DNA of 64,000 bases, taken from Candidatus Accumulibacter contiguus. Lineage in GTDB: Bacteria; Pseudomonadota; Gammaproteobacteria; Burkholderiales; Rhodocyclaceae. The stretch is taken from positions 1 through 64,000 of the forward strand of contig NZ_SPMX01000017.1 of NCBI RefSeq assembly GCF_012940005.1, read 5' to 3'. The notes beneath the pieces were generated by a model. That model saw only the letters and a list, made by a program, of their open reading frames with translations, did no database searches and was not told the origin of the DNA. This document shows, piece after piece, positions 46,394-54,975 of this stretch; positions within the stretch are counted from its first letter, which is position 1; each line of letters opens with the position of its first letter. The position numbers and the translations under genes are program-made.

Positions 46394-47014
46394 TCAGCGA
46401 TTGTCGAGTGCCAGTTTGACACTGAAACCGAGCAGGGCCGAGCCCGCCAGACGGGTCGCCAGCGTGCGCAGCAGCGGCAGCGTCCTCAGTCTGCGCGCGA
46501 CCGCGTTGCCAAGCAGCACCAGGCCGGCCTGGTAGAGAAAGCTGAGGAGGGTCACGTGCGCGATCATCACGCCAAGCGTCAGGGCGGAGGCGTCGGCGCG
46601 CAGAAAGAGGGGGAAGAAGGCCACGAAGAAGAGCATCACCTTCGGGTTGGTGAGACTGACCGCAAAGGCTTGCCGGAAATACACCCAGGCGCTTTTTCTG
46701 GCCTCCTGGTCGCCATTGCCACTGGCAAGCGGTCTTCGCAACAGTTGCAGCCCCATCCAGCCCAGATAAGCGGCACCGAACCACTGCAGGCCCTGCAAAA
46801 GGGCAGGGTTTGCCTTCATCACGGCGGCCAGGCCGACAATTGCCGCGACCATATACCCCATGTCGCCGAGCAGTGTGCCGAGGACGGCGCCGATGCCGGC
46901 GGCGATGCCGTTGCGTGCAGTGGCGTTGAGAATGGCCAGCGTGCCGGGACCGGGAATCAACTGGAAGACGAGAATCGCGGCGACGAAGCTCGCGTAGTTC
47001 TGGATTTCAAACAC
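46394..47014 (-). CDS. LysE/RhtB family amino-acid exporter
   Basis: The 206-residue protein is of typical length, with five to six membrane helices. The family signature is at the N-terminus: FVAAILVFQLIPGPGTLAILNATARNG, where P-G-P is conserved in LysE/RhtB exporters, followed by GIAAGIGAVLGTLLGD and later NPKVMLFFVAFFPLF. It exports amino acids or derivatives across the inner membrane; the substrate is unknown. Its stop codon lies just 38 bases from the start of the MAD1 remnant, so the gene marks the right flank of the defence island and is possibly transcribed into it. The HD hydrolase gene ends upstream (47036), 21 bases before its start. Confidence 0.9.
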   Translation of the reverse strand: MFEIQNYASFVAAILVFQLIPGPGTLAILNATARNGIAAGIGAVLGTLLGDMGYMVAAIVGLAAVMKANPALLQGLQWFGAAYLGWMGLQLLRRPLASGNGDQEARKSAWVYFRQAFAVSLTNPKVMLFFVAFFPLFLRADASALTLGVMIAHVTLLSFLYQAGLVLLGNAVARRLRTLPLLRTLATRLAGSALLGFSVKLALDNR

Positions 47015-47035
47015 CGCTTGCTCTCCCGGCGATCA

Positions 47036-47530
47036 TCAGGGCGATACCTGCAGCAAGGCGTCGAGTTCCATCCACAGTGACTCACAGAGGCCGTCACGGT
47101 AGGCGGCTTGCCGGAAGCATGGGTGCTCGCTGCGGTAGACCTCCCACAGGCGGCGCCTCTGATCGGCGACACAGCACCTGACGTTGGCCAGGCGGTCGGC
47201 AGCCTTGACTACCAGGGCCAGTTCGGTGGCTCCGCTGACCTTTGCCAGTCTGGCGTAGGTGACCGCCTTGCGCTCGGCACGGCTGGCACCGGGAGAATCG
47301 GTCAGCAGGCTGACACAGTCGGCAATCAGTGGTCCAAAGCGCTCGCGTATATCGCTTTCGCTGACCCCGGTATCCTCGACGACGTCGTGTAGATAGCCGA
47401 CGATCTGTGCTTCGGCGCCATAGGGCGACAACAGGCCGACGACCGCTTCGAGATGGAAGGCGTATGGCCGGTCGCCGTACATCTGGCTGCCGTGCGCTGT
47501 CAGCGCAAAAGAGCGAGCTTCATCGAGCAT
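47036..47530 (-). CDS. HD-domain phosphohydrolase, SpoT/MESH1-like
   Basis: The 164-residue single-domain protein has a RelA/SpoT-type HD fold. Motifs: YGDRPYAFHLEAV (metal His), GYLHDVVEDTGVS (the HD pair followed by VEDT, as in SpoT), and VKAADRLANVR (Asp and Arg of the C-terminal metal/substrate region). MESH1-like small alarmone hydrolases remove pyrophosphate from (p)ppGpp; the residue set fits this activity, but no synthetase domain is present. It lies 12 bases downstream of the sterol-desaturase gene and 21 bases upstream of lysE on the same strand. Confidence 0.82.
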   Translation of the reverse strand: MLDEARSFALTAHGSQMYGDRPYAFHLEAVVGLLSPYGAEAQIVGYLHDVVEDTGVSESDIRERFGPLIADCVSLLTDSPGASRAERKAVTYARLAKVSGATELALVVKAADRLANVRCCVADQRRRLWEVYRSEHPCFRQAAYRDGLCESLWMELDALLQVSP

Positions 47531-47542
47531 GGAAGGTCTTCA

Positions 47543-48538
47543 TCATTGGCTTTGGCGTTGGCGTTCTTCGCCATGATTGTTTTCCGGGAGAAACGTCGCC
47601 GCGAGGGCGCAAAGTCCTTCCCACTGCTGTTGCCAGAAGCCACTCCGCGCGGCCGATTCCGGCAGTGGCCCCTGCCTGAGGCCGCAGGGCGGCATCGTCT
47701 GGCCACGATACTGGGTACCGAAGAGTTGATCCCAGATCGGCAGGAGGATCGCGAAATTGCAGCCAAAGCGGTACTGCCGGCCGGCAGGAAGGTCGATGGC
47801 ATGGTGCCAGCGATGGTAGCGCGGGCTGACCAGCAGGAGTTCGCCAATGCGGCCGAAGGACAGCCGGGCATTGACGTGCGAGAGGTTTTCGATGGTCTTG
47901 ACGACGATCAGCAGGCCAATGAAGTGGCCTGGCGGGACGCCGACCAGGAGCGCGACGATGGCGAACCAGCAACCGCCAACCAGGTCGTCGAGGAGATGGT
48001 TGCGGCTGTCCGTCCATAGCGTCATCTGGCGCTGGCTGTGGTGGATCGCGTGCAGCGCCCACCACCAGCGGAAGGTGTGTGAGAGGCGATGGCGCCAGTA
48101 CTCGGTAAAGTCCAGGATGCACAGATAGACCAGGAAACTGAGCAATGGCCGGGCTTCCAGCATCGGGAACCAATCCTCGAGTTGCGGCGGAATGATGTCG
48201 TTGAAGCGCAGCCAGCGTTCGAGGTCGGCGAACAGGGGTGCCAGCAGGGCGAAAATGAGCAGCGGAATGATTCCCAGCCGGTCGAGGAAGGAATACAGCA
48301 CGTCTACCCGCACCGCCTTGCGATCCGGCCAGACCTCGATCGGTCGCAACGCCTCCAGGGGTCGCAGCAGCAGGAAAGCGACGGTGATCTGCAATACCCC
48401 GCAGAGGAAGAACTCGATGCCGTCGAAAGCCATTTCCAGATAGCTGCCCATTCCCGTGGCCAGCAGCACGGGTTGCAGCAGATGCGCCAATAGCCAGCCC
48501 TGCAGATCGACGAACGCTTCAATGCAGGCGTTGATCAT
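47543..48538 (-). CDS. Sterol desaturase/fatty acid hydroxylase family membrane protein
   Basis: The 331-residue integral membrane protein contains the di-iron histidine boxes of the family: HRLSH (~153), HAIHHS (~165), and YHRWHH (~244). Four or so hydrophobic segments surround these, and the boxes face the cytoplasm in this family. Members hydroxylate or desaturate sterols, fatty acids, or lipid-like precursors with O2. The ATG overlaps the stop of the deacetylase gene (ATGA) at 48535-48538, placing it as the third gene of a tightly coupled trio. The C-terminal ~15 residues are charged (NNHGEERQRQSQ). Confidence 0.88.
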   Translation of the reverse strand: MINACIEAFVDLQGWLLAHLLQPVLLATGMGSYLEMAFDGIEFFLCGVLQITVAFLLLRPLEALRPIEVWPDRKAVRVDVLYSFLDRLGIIPLLIFALLAPLFADLERWLRFNDIIPPQLEDWFPMLEARPLLSFLVYLCILDFTEYWRHRLSHTFRWWWALHAIHHSQRQMTLWTDSRNHLLDDLVGGCWFAIVALLVGVPPGHFIGLLIVVKTIENLSHVNARLSFGRIGELLLVSPRYHRWHHAIDLPAGRQYRFGCNFAILLPIWDQLFGTQYRGQTMPPCGLRQGPLPESAARSGFWQQQWEGLCALAATFLPENNHGEERQRQSQ

Positions 48539-49284
48539 GGTGCCCGTCGCGTGGCAAAACAGAAGCCCTTGTTCTTGAGGCCGGAGATCAAAGGGTCCAG
48601 CATTGGCGCAAAGGGATCCTTGCGAGACCAGATACCGAGGTGGGCCATGACGATGTCGCCATCCTTGAGACGGTCGAGGGCGCGCTGCAGCAACACCGGG
48701 TTGGGGTAGGTGTCGGAAGGCAGTTCGTCACCGAGAAAACCCGCCGGCGCCCAGCCGACATGCTGGTAGCCACAGGCCTGCGCCGCAGCCAGGGTGTTCG
48801 GTGTGGTGCGGCCTCCCGGAGCGCGCCAGAGGGGATCGAGCCGACGACCGGTGAGTTCCTGGAAACGCACGTCGGAACGCTGCAACTCCTCGCAAACGGC
48901 GCGCGCGTCCAGGATCTCGGTGTGGCCATCCGGCAGCCGGTAGCGTACCTGCTGGCCGCTGTCGCTGCGAAAACTACCGTGCCGCCAGGTATGGCTGCCG
49001 AAGGCATGGCCTTCGGCGACGCGCGCCCGCCAGTAGGAAGCCCAACTGGCATCGAGGGCGTGATCGCCACGGCTGGTTTCTTCCTGCGCCAGAAAGAAGG
49101 TCGCCTTGACCCCGTGCCTGGCCAGGGTATCGGCAATCGATTCGGCATGGCGCATGTTGCCGGTGTCGAAGGTCAGGTAGAGCGTTCCTTTGCAGGCGGC
49201 AGCGGCGTGCGCGTCAGGAATGGCCAGCGCCGGCAGGGTCGACGTCAGCAGGGCCAGGAGCAGGTGTTGAAGCTCAGGTTTCAT
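48535..49284 (-). CDS. Secreted polysaccharide deacetylase (NodB-type)
   Basis: The 249-residue product starts at ATG 49282-49284 and has a signal peptide (LLLALLTSTLPALAIPDAHA). The NodB homology pattern is evident: LYLTFDTGNMRHAESIADTL (motif 1 has T-F-D-T-G, with the second Asp of TFDD replaced), FGSHTWRHGSF (motif 2, metal His), RAPGGRTTPNT (motif 3) and VMAHLGIW (motif 5 region). The altered motif 1 (TFDTGN instead of TFDDG) means one metal-binding Asp is substituted, as in a known subgroup. It probably acts on cell-wall or exopolysaccharide N-acetyl groups in the periplasm. It overlaps both neighbours by 4 bases. Confidence 0.82.
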   Translation of the reverse strand: MKPELQHLLLALLTSTLPALAIPDAHAAAACKGTLYLTFDTGNMRHAESIADTLARHGVKATFFLAQEETSRGDHALDASWASYWRARVAEGHAFGSHTWRHGSFRSDSGQQVRYRLPDGHTEILDARAVCEELQRSDVRFQELTGRRLDPLWRAPGGRTTPNTLAAAQACGYQHVGWAPAGFLGDELPSDTYPNPVLLQRALDRLKDGDIVMAHLGIWSRKDPFAPMLDPLISGLKNKGFCFATRRAP

Positions 49285-50267
49285 CTGAGGCCGGCATGGT
49301 TGACGAAAAATACGCCGTGCGGCGAACTGCCGACGCTGATCGAATGTTTGATTTTCTTGGTGACCAGGTCGAGGACCTGCACCTTGCGGGCAAAGCGTGC
49401 CGTCGTCCAGAGTTCCTTGCCGTCGGCGCGCACGATCATGTCGTCCGGTCCACCAGGGACCTCGTATTTTTCCACCACCGTCATCGTCTGCGTATCGAGC
49501 AGCGCAATGCTGCCATCGAGCGTACGGTTGGAAACGTAGAAATGGCGTCCATCGCCCTTGGGCTGCAGATTGTGGGCCGCGGTGCCGGTAGGAATCTTCA
49601 TGACGCTCTTGCGAGTGCGCCATTCGATGACCTCGACGACGCCTGCACCCATGCAGGCTACCAGGAGATTGCGATTGTCGGGTGACATCACGATCCCGGC
49701 CGGTGTTGCGGAAACCGGGATCACCCAGGCGACGGTCTGCGTGCCCAGACTGATGGCCATGATCTCATTGGAGTCCTGGAGGGTCACGAAGACGAACTGG
49801 CTGTTATCGTCAAAAGCCATGTGCGATGGTGTTTTCGGCGCGGGCAGGCGGGCGATCAGCCGGAAGTCGCTGGGGTCATAGAGATCGACGCGGTCGAGGC
49901 GCAAGGAAGTGGCGACGAACCATTTGCGGTTCGGCGAAAAGCCCAGTTGATAGGGGTCCGAAATGTTGCGGATGCGTTTCTGCTCCTGACCAGTGTTCGG
50001 ATCGAAGAATACCAGTTGGTTGGAAGCCGCACAGGCAACGATCAACGACTTGTCGTCGGGCGTCGGCATCAGGTGGTGCGGCTCCTTGCAGACGGGCACC
50101 TTGCCAGTGACCTGATAGGTTTCGCTATCGATCAGGCTGAGCGTGCCTTCCGCCGAATTGAGGGCGATCGCCAGCCCGGCGTGTGCGGCGACCACCGGGC
50201 ACAGCAGTGGAACGATGAGTAGCCATCCGGCAAGGTGGCGGAGGTAGCTTGCGAAGCAGGGGATCAT
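49281..50267 (-). CDS. Secreted YVTN-family beta-propeller protein
   Basis: The 328-residue product is taken from ATG 50265-50267 with a signal peptide (LAGWLLIVPLLCPVVAAHA); the frame extends upstream without a clear start. The mature part consists of repeated ~40-residue blades of the YVTN/NHL-like type (e.g. GTLSLIDSETYQVTGKVPV, LSVIDPxTxxV patterns) with SPDNRNLLVACMG and RADGKELWTTARF, forming a seven-bladed propeller. Such proteins are periplasmic binding or scaffold modules, some with redox cofactors, but no cofactor motif is seen here. It is the first gene of the YVTN-deacetylase-desaturase trio. Confidence 0.8.
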   Translation of the reverse strand: MIPCFASYLRHLAGWLLIVPLLCPVVAAHAGLAIALNSAEGTLSLIDSETYQVTGKVPVCKEPHHLMPTPDDKSLIVACAASNQLVFFDPNTGQEQKRIRNISDPYQLGFSPNRKWFVATSLRLDRVDLYDPSDFRLIARLPAPKTPSHMAFDDNSQFVFVTLQDSNEIMAISLGTQTVAWVIPVSATPAGIVMSPDNRNLLVACMGAGVVEVIEWRTRKSVMKIPTGTAAHNLQPKGDGRHFYVSNRTLDGSIALLDTQTMTVVEKYEVPGGPDDMIVRADGKELWTTARFARKVQVLDLVTKKIKHSISVGSSPHGVFFVNHAGLR

Positions 50268-50461
50268 CACGTGCGCAAAGAGAAAAAAGGATTTCGCCAA
50301 GTATAAGGCCCTTCGCCCTCGTCCAGACAATGTGCACGAGGCATTGTGGCGGATGTCCGGGCGACCCGGCCGGCATCGGCGCACGCACAACACGCATTCG
50401 ATCATCGTGGCGCCTGGCCGGCGGCCAGGCGGGAGCAGCCGAAGTGACTCGCCATTTTCCC

Positions 50462-50490
50462 TTGAAAACATGTCAAGTATGCTATTTAAT
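50462..50490 (+). promoter_or_regulatory. Sigma-70-like promoter for the amylase gene
   Basis: TTGAAA (50462-50467) and TTTAAT (50485-50490) with 17-base spacing give a near-consensus -35/-10 pair (5 of 6 in each) in an AT-rich pocket, ~180 bases upstream of the amylase start. The long leader between would contain the tandem repeat. Confidence 0.5.
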
Positions 50491-50622
50491 GAGAAATGTA
50501 AGTGGCTTCGGCATCATCGCCATACCGGCTCAGCCCATATGGTGCGTCATCCCGGCCTGGTTGGCGAGGCGACACGGAACTGGCCACACTGATCGGGGGG
50601 GCAAGCCGGTGCCTCTTCGTTG

Positions 50623-50657
50623 TTCGTCCATTTCGTCCATTTCGTCCATTCGTCCAT
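50623..50657 (+). repeat. 9-bp tandem repeat in the amylase leader
   Basis: Three full copies of ttcgtccat and a fourth lacking the first t run directly into the ribosome binding site (ggagg at 50658-50662). Variation in copy number would change leader length and possibly translation, as in other short tandem repeats near start codons. Confidence 0.7.
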
Positions 50658-50670
50658 GGAGGTCTACATC

Positions 50671-52632
50671 ATGCAATTCGCCAAGCAGGCTCTCAAGAGT
50701 CCGCGGCCAGCCAGTATCCGCCGCAATGTCAAGCTGCCGCGTCGGCAGCACTATTTTCCATCACCGACAGACTGGCGAGACCAGGTGCTGTATTTTCTGT
50801 TGGTAGACCGTTTCAGCGACGCTGCCGAAGGGACGCGCCCCTTGCTCGACCGAAACAATCTCGCCGCTGCCCGGACTGCCCTGCCCAATGGTCAGGCGTG
50901 GCGCTGGGATCGCTGGGCGGCGTCGGGTGCCGATCGCTGGCAGGGCGGAACCCTGTCGGGCGTGCGCTCCAAGCTGGCATACCTGAAACGGCTTGGCGTG
51001 ACGGCGCTGTGGCTGAGTCCGGTGTTCAAGCAGCGCGGGCATCTCGACAGCTATCATGGCTACGGTGTCCAGGACTTCCTCGATGTCGATCCGCGCTTCG
51101 GCAGTCGCGCCGATCTGCTTGCCTTGGTGGGGGAAGCGCACCAGGCCGGACTCCGGGTCATCTTCGACATCATTTTCAATCACTCGGGTTCCAACTGGGT
51201 TTATCCTGAGGGTACACCGGGTGGCACCTCGACGCCTTACTATACCCAGGGGCGTTACGCCTTCGGTGCATGGCTCGGCGACCAGGGACAGACGGTCGGC
51301 GCCATCGCCGGTCCCGAAGACGGTATCTGGCCGAGCGAACTACAGGACCCGGAGTACTACACGCGCGCCGGCAGCGGCAGCCTTGGTGCCGGCGACATCA
51401 ACGACCCGATTGCCGAGCACAAACGCAGCGATTTCATCACGCTGCGGGATTTCAACCAGACCACGGCGCTGGGCGACCTGGCGCAGTGTTACAAGTACTG
51501 GATCGCGCTGAGCGACTGCGATGGCTTTCGGATCGACACGCTGAAGCACGTTTCGCTTGAAGACGCGCGCAACTTCTGCGGCGCGATCAAGGAATTCGCC
51601 AGCAACCTCGGCAAGGACGATTTCTTCCTCGTCGGTGAGGTGGCGGGTGGCGACTACGCCGAAGATCGCTATCTGGACGTTCTTGACCGCAACCTGAATG
51701 CCGCGCTCGACATTGGCGAGATGCGCCCGACGTTGAATGGCGTTGCCAAGGGCCTGGTGCACCCGCATGCCTACTTCGACGGTTTCAACCCGGGTTCTGC
51801 GGGCATGGGTTCGCACCGCAATCTCGGCAGCCGGCATGTTTCGATCCTCGACGACCATGACCATGTGTTTGGTCAGAAACTGCGTTTTTCGAGCGAGGCA
51901 GCATCGCAGCAGCAGATCGCTGCCGGCGTGGCCATGCAGGCCTTCACGCTGGGTATCCCGTGTGTCTATTACGGGACCGAGCAGAGCCTGGCAGGGCCGG
52001 AGCCGGCAGAGCGTTTCTGGCTGCCGGAGTGGAAGGGTTCGGATCGTTATCTCCGCGAAGCCATGTTCGGTCCGGTGCATCCGCTCCGGAGCGGGCGAGC
52101 CGGCCTGGAGTCTACTCAGGATCCGGATCTGCCTGGTTTTGGCCCGTTCGGAACCGCCGGCCATCACTGCTTCGACGAACAGAGCCCGGCCTTCATCCGC
52201 ATTGCCGCGATCCATACGGTACGCGCGCAGTACCCGTGCCTGCGGCACGGTCGCCAGTACCTGCGCCCGATCTCCCTGTTCGGACGAGCCTTCGACGTCT
52301 ACGGGCCGGGCGAGCTGATCGCCTGGTCGCGCATCCTTGATGACGAAGAGCTGCTGTGCGTGGTCAATGGCCATGGTACCGACGCACGTGGCGCCGACGT
52401 CCTGGTGGACAGCTCGCTCAGCCCGCCCGGGTCGGTGCTGACGGTGGTGCTGAACACCGCTCAGGCGGGCAGCGCGGCTGCGTATGCCGGACCGCATGCA
52501 GTGGGTTCGAGTCTGGTGGTGAAGCGGACCGGCGGCGGCATTGCCTTTGTCGAGATACGCAATTTGCCGCCTTCCGAAGTCCTGGTACTGGCGAATCATC
52601 CGCAGCCAGAGGAAGGCGAGATATTGCCGTAA
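50671..52632 (+). CDS. GH13 alpha-amylase-family glycoside hydrolase
   Basis: The 653-residue protein starts at ATG 50671, 8 bases after ggagg. GH13 motifs in order: DQVLYFLLVDRFSD with the N-terminal barrel strand, RLGVTALWLSPVFKQ, FDIIFNHSGSNW (region I), CDGFRIDTLKHVSLED (region II, nucleophile Asp), FFLVGEVAGGDY (region III, acid/base Glu) and VSILDDHDHVFG (region IV Asp). A C-terminal beta-sandwich closes the protein. There is no signal peptide, so it probably acts in the cytoplasm on alpha-glucans such as glycogen or maltodextrin, and the glg genes ~9 kb away fit this. Its exact specificity (amylase, glucanotransferase, trehalose synthase-like) cannot be read out. Confidence 0.9.
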   Translation: MQFAKQALKSPRPASIRRNVKLPRRQHYFPSPTDWRDQVLYFLLVDRFSDAAEGTRPLLDRNNLAAARTALPNGQAWRWDRWAASGADRWQGGTLSGVRSKLAYLKRLGVTALWLSPVFKQRGHLDSYHGYGVQDFLDVDPRFGSRADLLALVGEAHQAGLRVIFDIIFNHSGSNWVYPEGTPGGTSTPYYTQGRYAFGAWLGDQGQTVGAIAGPEDGIWPSELQDPEYYTRAGSGSLGAGDINDPIAEHKRSDFITLRDFNQTTALGDLAQCYKYWIALSDCDGFRIDTLKHVSLEDARNFCGAIKEFASNLGKDDFFLVGEVAGGDYAEDRYLDVLDRNLNAALDIGEMRPTLNGVAKGLVHPHAYFDGFNPGSAGMGSHRNLGSRHVSILDDHDHVFGQKLRFSSEAASQQQIAAGVAMQAFTLGIPCVYYGTEQSLAGPEPAERFWLPEWKGSDRYLREAMFGPVHPLRSGRAGLESTQDPDLPGFGPFGTAGHHCFDEQSPAFIRIAAIHTVRAQYPCLRHGRQYLRPISLFGRAFDVYGPGELIAWSRILDDEELLCVVNGHGTDARGADVLVDSSLSPPGSVLTVVLNTAQAGSAAAYAGPHAVGSSLVVKRTGGGIAFVEIRNLPPSEVLVLANHPQPEEGEILP

Positions 52633-52785
52633 GCACTGGTCGGTCGGGTCAGGCCGGAGGCCGTGACCCGACCTGCCGGCTGGAAGCGGTCTGCTTACGC
52701 AATGCCGACCCAGTGGCTGACGCCTCTCGCTCCTCGACTTTCACGGCAATCCGTGGCCTCCCTGCGTCCGGCTGGGACAAGGGCT

Positions 52786-53172
52786 TCACACCTTCTTCTG
52801 GATCAGTTCGATCTTGTAGCCATCGGGATCCTCGACGAAAGCGATCACCGTCGTGCCATGTTTCATCGGGCCGGCTTCACGCACCACCTTGCCAGCACGC
52901 GCCTTGATCTGTTCACAGGCGGCGTAGGCGTCGGGAACTTCGATTGCCACATGCCCGAAGCCGTTGCCGATTTCGTACGACGAGGTGTCCCAGTTGTGCG
53001 TCAGTTCCAGGACCGCGCCCTCCGATTCCGGCCCGTAACCGACAAATGCCAGCGTGAAACGACCACTCGGGTAATCCTGGCGCCGCAACTCGCGCATCCC
53101 GAGGACTTCCGTGTAAAAGGCCAGCGAGCGATCGAGATCGCCGACCCGGAACATCGTATGCAGAATTCTCAT
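52786..53172 (-). CDS. gloA: Lactoylglutathione lyase (glyoxalase I)
   Basis: The 128-residue product is a typical bacterial Glx[27 protein letters not shown] with the first metal His (His5), LELTHNWD with a metal Glu, [11 protein letters not shown] with the second His (~74), and [14 protein letters not shown] with the second Glu (~122). It isomerises the methylglyoxal-glutathione hemithioacetal to S-lactoylglutathione using Ni2+ or Co2+, detoxifying a by-product of glycolysis. It follows the M48-like gene by 9 bases on the minus strand and ends the glyQ-to-gloA run. Confidence 0.97.
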   Translation of the reverse strand: MRILHTMFRVGDLDRSLAFYTEVLGMRELRRQDYPSGRFTLAFVGYGPESEGAVLELTHNWDTSSYEIGNGFGHVAIEVPDAYAACEQIKARAGKVVREAGPMKHGTTVIAFVEDPDGYKIELIQKKV

Positions 53173-53181
53173 GTCTTCTCC

Positions 53182-53712
53182 TCACCAGTATGGGCAATGC
53201 GTCGCGCAGCGCCTGAGTTCTGCGCGTGCGCTCCGGTAGTCGGGGTACAGCTCTGCGACGATCGACCAGAAACGTGCGCCGTGATTCATTTCGCGCAGAT
53301 GTGCGAGTTCGTGGATCACCACGTAGTCGATCAACGGCGGCGCAAAGTGGATCAGCCGCCAGTTCAGGCGAATGCCGGTACGCCGGCTGCAACTGCCCCA
53401 GCGCGTGCGCGCCGCCGATAGCGAGAGCGCGGGCAGGTCGACACCAAGCTGTGGTGCGTAATGAGCGAGCCGTTCGACGAACAACGCCCGCGCTCGTTCA
53501 CGCAGTGCTTTCTCGAGCAGCCGCGGCGCCTCGCTCGGCGAACGCAGGCACAGAGTCAGTGCCTGCCCGGCAGTCTGCAGGTTCCAGACGATGCGATTGG
53601 CGCCGAGCGCCAGGCGGATGCTGATCAAGCTCCCGAGCATTGGCAGTTGCATGCCATCGACGATGCCGTGCGACGTTTCGCCGGCCGGCGGCTGCTCAGG
53701 CGGCCACGGCAT
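53182..53712 (-). CDS. YgjP-like zinc metalloprotease (DUF45/M48 type)
   Basis: The 176-residue protein shows the DUF45 pattern: SAARTRWGSCSRRTGIRLNWRL, followed by IDYVVIHELAHLREMNHGARFW, with the HExxH zinc motif (HELAH) and a third His (MNH). Known relatives (E. coli YgjP) are upstream of similar operons; the biological substrate is unsettled. Its start overlaps the plsC 3' end by 17 bases and gloA follows directly, so it is co-transcribed with them. The N-terminal ~20 residues (MPWPPEQPPAGE) are low complexity, and an internal start is possible. Confidence 0.85.
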   Translation of the reverse strand: MPWPPEQPPAGETSHGIVDGMQLPMLGSLISIRLALGANRIVWNLQTAGQALTLCLRSPSEAPRLLEKALRERARALFVERLAHYAPQLGVDLPALSLSAARTRWGSCSRRTGIRLNWRLIHFAPPLIDYVVIHELAHLREMNHGARFWSIVAELYPDYRSARAELRRCATHCPYW

Positions 53713-54442
53713 CGGCAGGCACTCTGTAGCGATGCGGCGACAGACGCCGCATTTCGGCCTCGATCCAGGCAGACGCCAGGGCGTTGATTTTCACTGCCGT
53801 CTTGCCGACAGGATCGATCGCTGGACCGATACTGATGGTGATCAAGCCGGGGGAAATGGCAAAGCTGCTTTTTTTCCAGATTTCGCCGGCGTTGTGTGCC
53901 ACGGGAACGACCTTGGCCGAGCTGCGAACGGCGAGATGCGCACCACCGGGTTTGTAACGTTCCGTTTCTCCGGGGGCAACGCGCGTTCCTTCGGGGAAGA
54001 TCACCACCCAGTAGCCGGCCGCGAGGCGTTCACGTCCCTGATCGAAGATCTGCTTGAGTGCATCCTTGGCTGCTGCCCGATCGATCGAGATCATCTTCAT
54101 CGCCGCCAGTCCCCAGCCAAAGAAGGGTACTCGCAACAGTTCCTTCTTGAGCACGAAGACCAGCGGTGGAAAGACCTCCTGCAGGCCGACCGTTTCCCAG
54201 GCCGACTGATGTTTGGCGAGCACCACCGAAGGTTCGGCCGGGATGTTCTCGCGGCCGAGCACGCAGTAGCGGATACCGAGCACGTAGCGGCAGAGGGCCA
54301 TGAAACCCTTTCGCCAGATCGCGATGATGCGGTAACGCGCCGACATGGGAAAAAATACCGCCAGCGAAACGAGCACCCCAAAGGGAATCGTCAACAGACT
54401 GAGCAGCAGGAGGAACAGCACTGTGCGAAAGGCCGCCATCAC
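53696..54442 (-). CDS. plsC: 1-acyl-sn-glycerol-3-phosphate acyltransferase
   Basis: The 248-residue membrane-associated enzyme has an N-terminal hydrophobic segment (FRTVLFLLLLSLLTIPFGVLVSLAVFF) and acyltransferase motifs: AKHQSAWETVG (motif I, H-x4-E rather than D, the usual form in this betaproteobacterial clade), PFFGWGLAAMKMISIDR (motif II) and VIFPEGTRVAPGE (motif III, F-P-E-G-T-R). It converts lysophosphatidic acid to phosphatidic acid in phospholipid synthesis. It overlaps gmhB by 4 bases at its 5' end. Confidence 0.93.
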   Translation of the reverse strand: MMAAFRTVLFLLLLSLLTIPFGVLVSLAVFFPMSARYRIIAIWRKGFMALCRYVLGIRYCVLGRENIPAEPSVVLAKHQSAWETVGLQEVFPPLVFVLKKELLRVPFFGWGLAAMKMISIDRAAAKDALKQIFDQGRERLAAGYWVVIFPEGTRVAPGETERYKPGGAHLAVRSSAKVVPVAHNAGEIWKKSSFAISPGLITISIGPAIDPVGKTAVKINALASAWIEAEMRRLSPHRYRVPADAVAA

Positions 54443-54975
54443 GAAATCAGGAGGTGGTTGGCTGCTGCGGCGAGATCAGGGAAGATCAGCGTACCTTCCG
54501 GAAGACCGCCTTCCGCGTGTGTCTGTGTTCCTTTGCCGGTCATCACCAGCAACGGTTTCGCCCCCACCGCGACGGCGGCCTGCAGGTCGCGCAGTGAATC
54601 GCCGATCGCCGGTACGCCCTCCAGACCGACGTTGAAGCATTTGGAAATCCGTTCGAACATGCCGGTTCTTGGTTTCCGGCAATTGCAGCCGGCATCGATC
54701 GGGTGCGGACAATAGAAAATCGCGTCGATGCGTCCGCCGGCAGCGTGTACGGCGCGGTGCATCTTGTCGTGGATGGCATTCAGCGTATCCATGTCGAACA
54801 GGCCGCGCCCAATGCCGGACTGGTTGGTCGCCACCACCACGCGGTAGCCGGCCTGATTGAATCTGGCAATGGCCTCGATGCTGCCAGGGATGGGACGCCA
54901 TTCCGCCGGCGACTTGATGAACTGCTTCGAGTCGTAGTTGATGACGCCATCGCGGTCGAGAATCACGAGCTTCAT
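54439..54975 (-). CDS. gmhB: D-glycero-beta-D-manno-heptose 1,7-bisphosphate 7-phosphatase
   Basis: The 178-residue HAD phosphatase begins MKLVILDRDGVINYDS, with the DxDx nucleophile pair, continues with VVVATNQSGIGRG (motif II Thr/Ser), a four-Cys zinc region (FYCPHPIDAGCNCRKPRTG), and ends with PAIGDSLRDLQAAVAVGAKPLLV (motif IV Asp). It dephosphorylates heptose bisphosphate in the ADP-heptose branch of LPS inner core biosynthesis. It overlaps glyS (ATGA, 54972-54975) and plsC, so it is part of one translational chain. Confidence 0.95.
   Translation of the reverse strand: MKLVILDRDGVINYDSKQFIKSPAEWRPIPGSIEAIARFNQAGYRVVVATNQSGIGRGLFDMDTLNAIHDKMHRAVHAAGGRIDAIFYCPHPIDAGCNCRKPRTGMFERISKCFNVGLEGVPAIGDSLRDLQAAVAVGAKPLLVMTGKGTQTHAEGGLPEGTLIFPDLAAAANHLLIS

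Larger units (their letters stand above)
50268..50670. other. Divergent intergenic region between the YVTN operon and the amylase gene
   Basis: About 400 bases without a supported gene. It holds the likely promoter of the minus-strand YVTN operon, a compact GC palindrome (cgcctggccggcggccaggcg, about 50411-50431), a sigma-70-like promoter for the amylase at 50462-50490, and a 9-bp tandem repeat at 50623-50657. Confidence 0.6.

Noticed and set aside
50623-50657. Tandem repeat as a CRISPR-like array
   Set aside because: The units are 9 bases, contiguous and without spacers.
53696-54442. plsC motif I reads H-x4-E instead of H-x4-D, suggesting a dead enzyme
   Set aside because: The KHQSxWET form is usual for this betaproteobacterial PlsC clade and the FPEGTR motif is intact.
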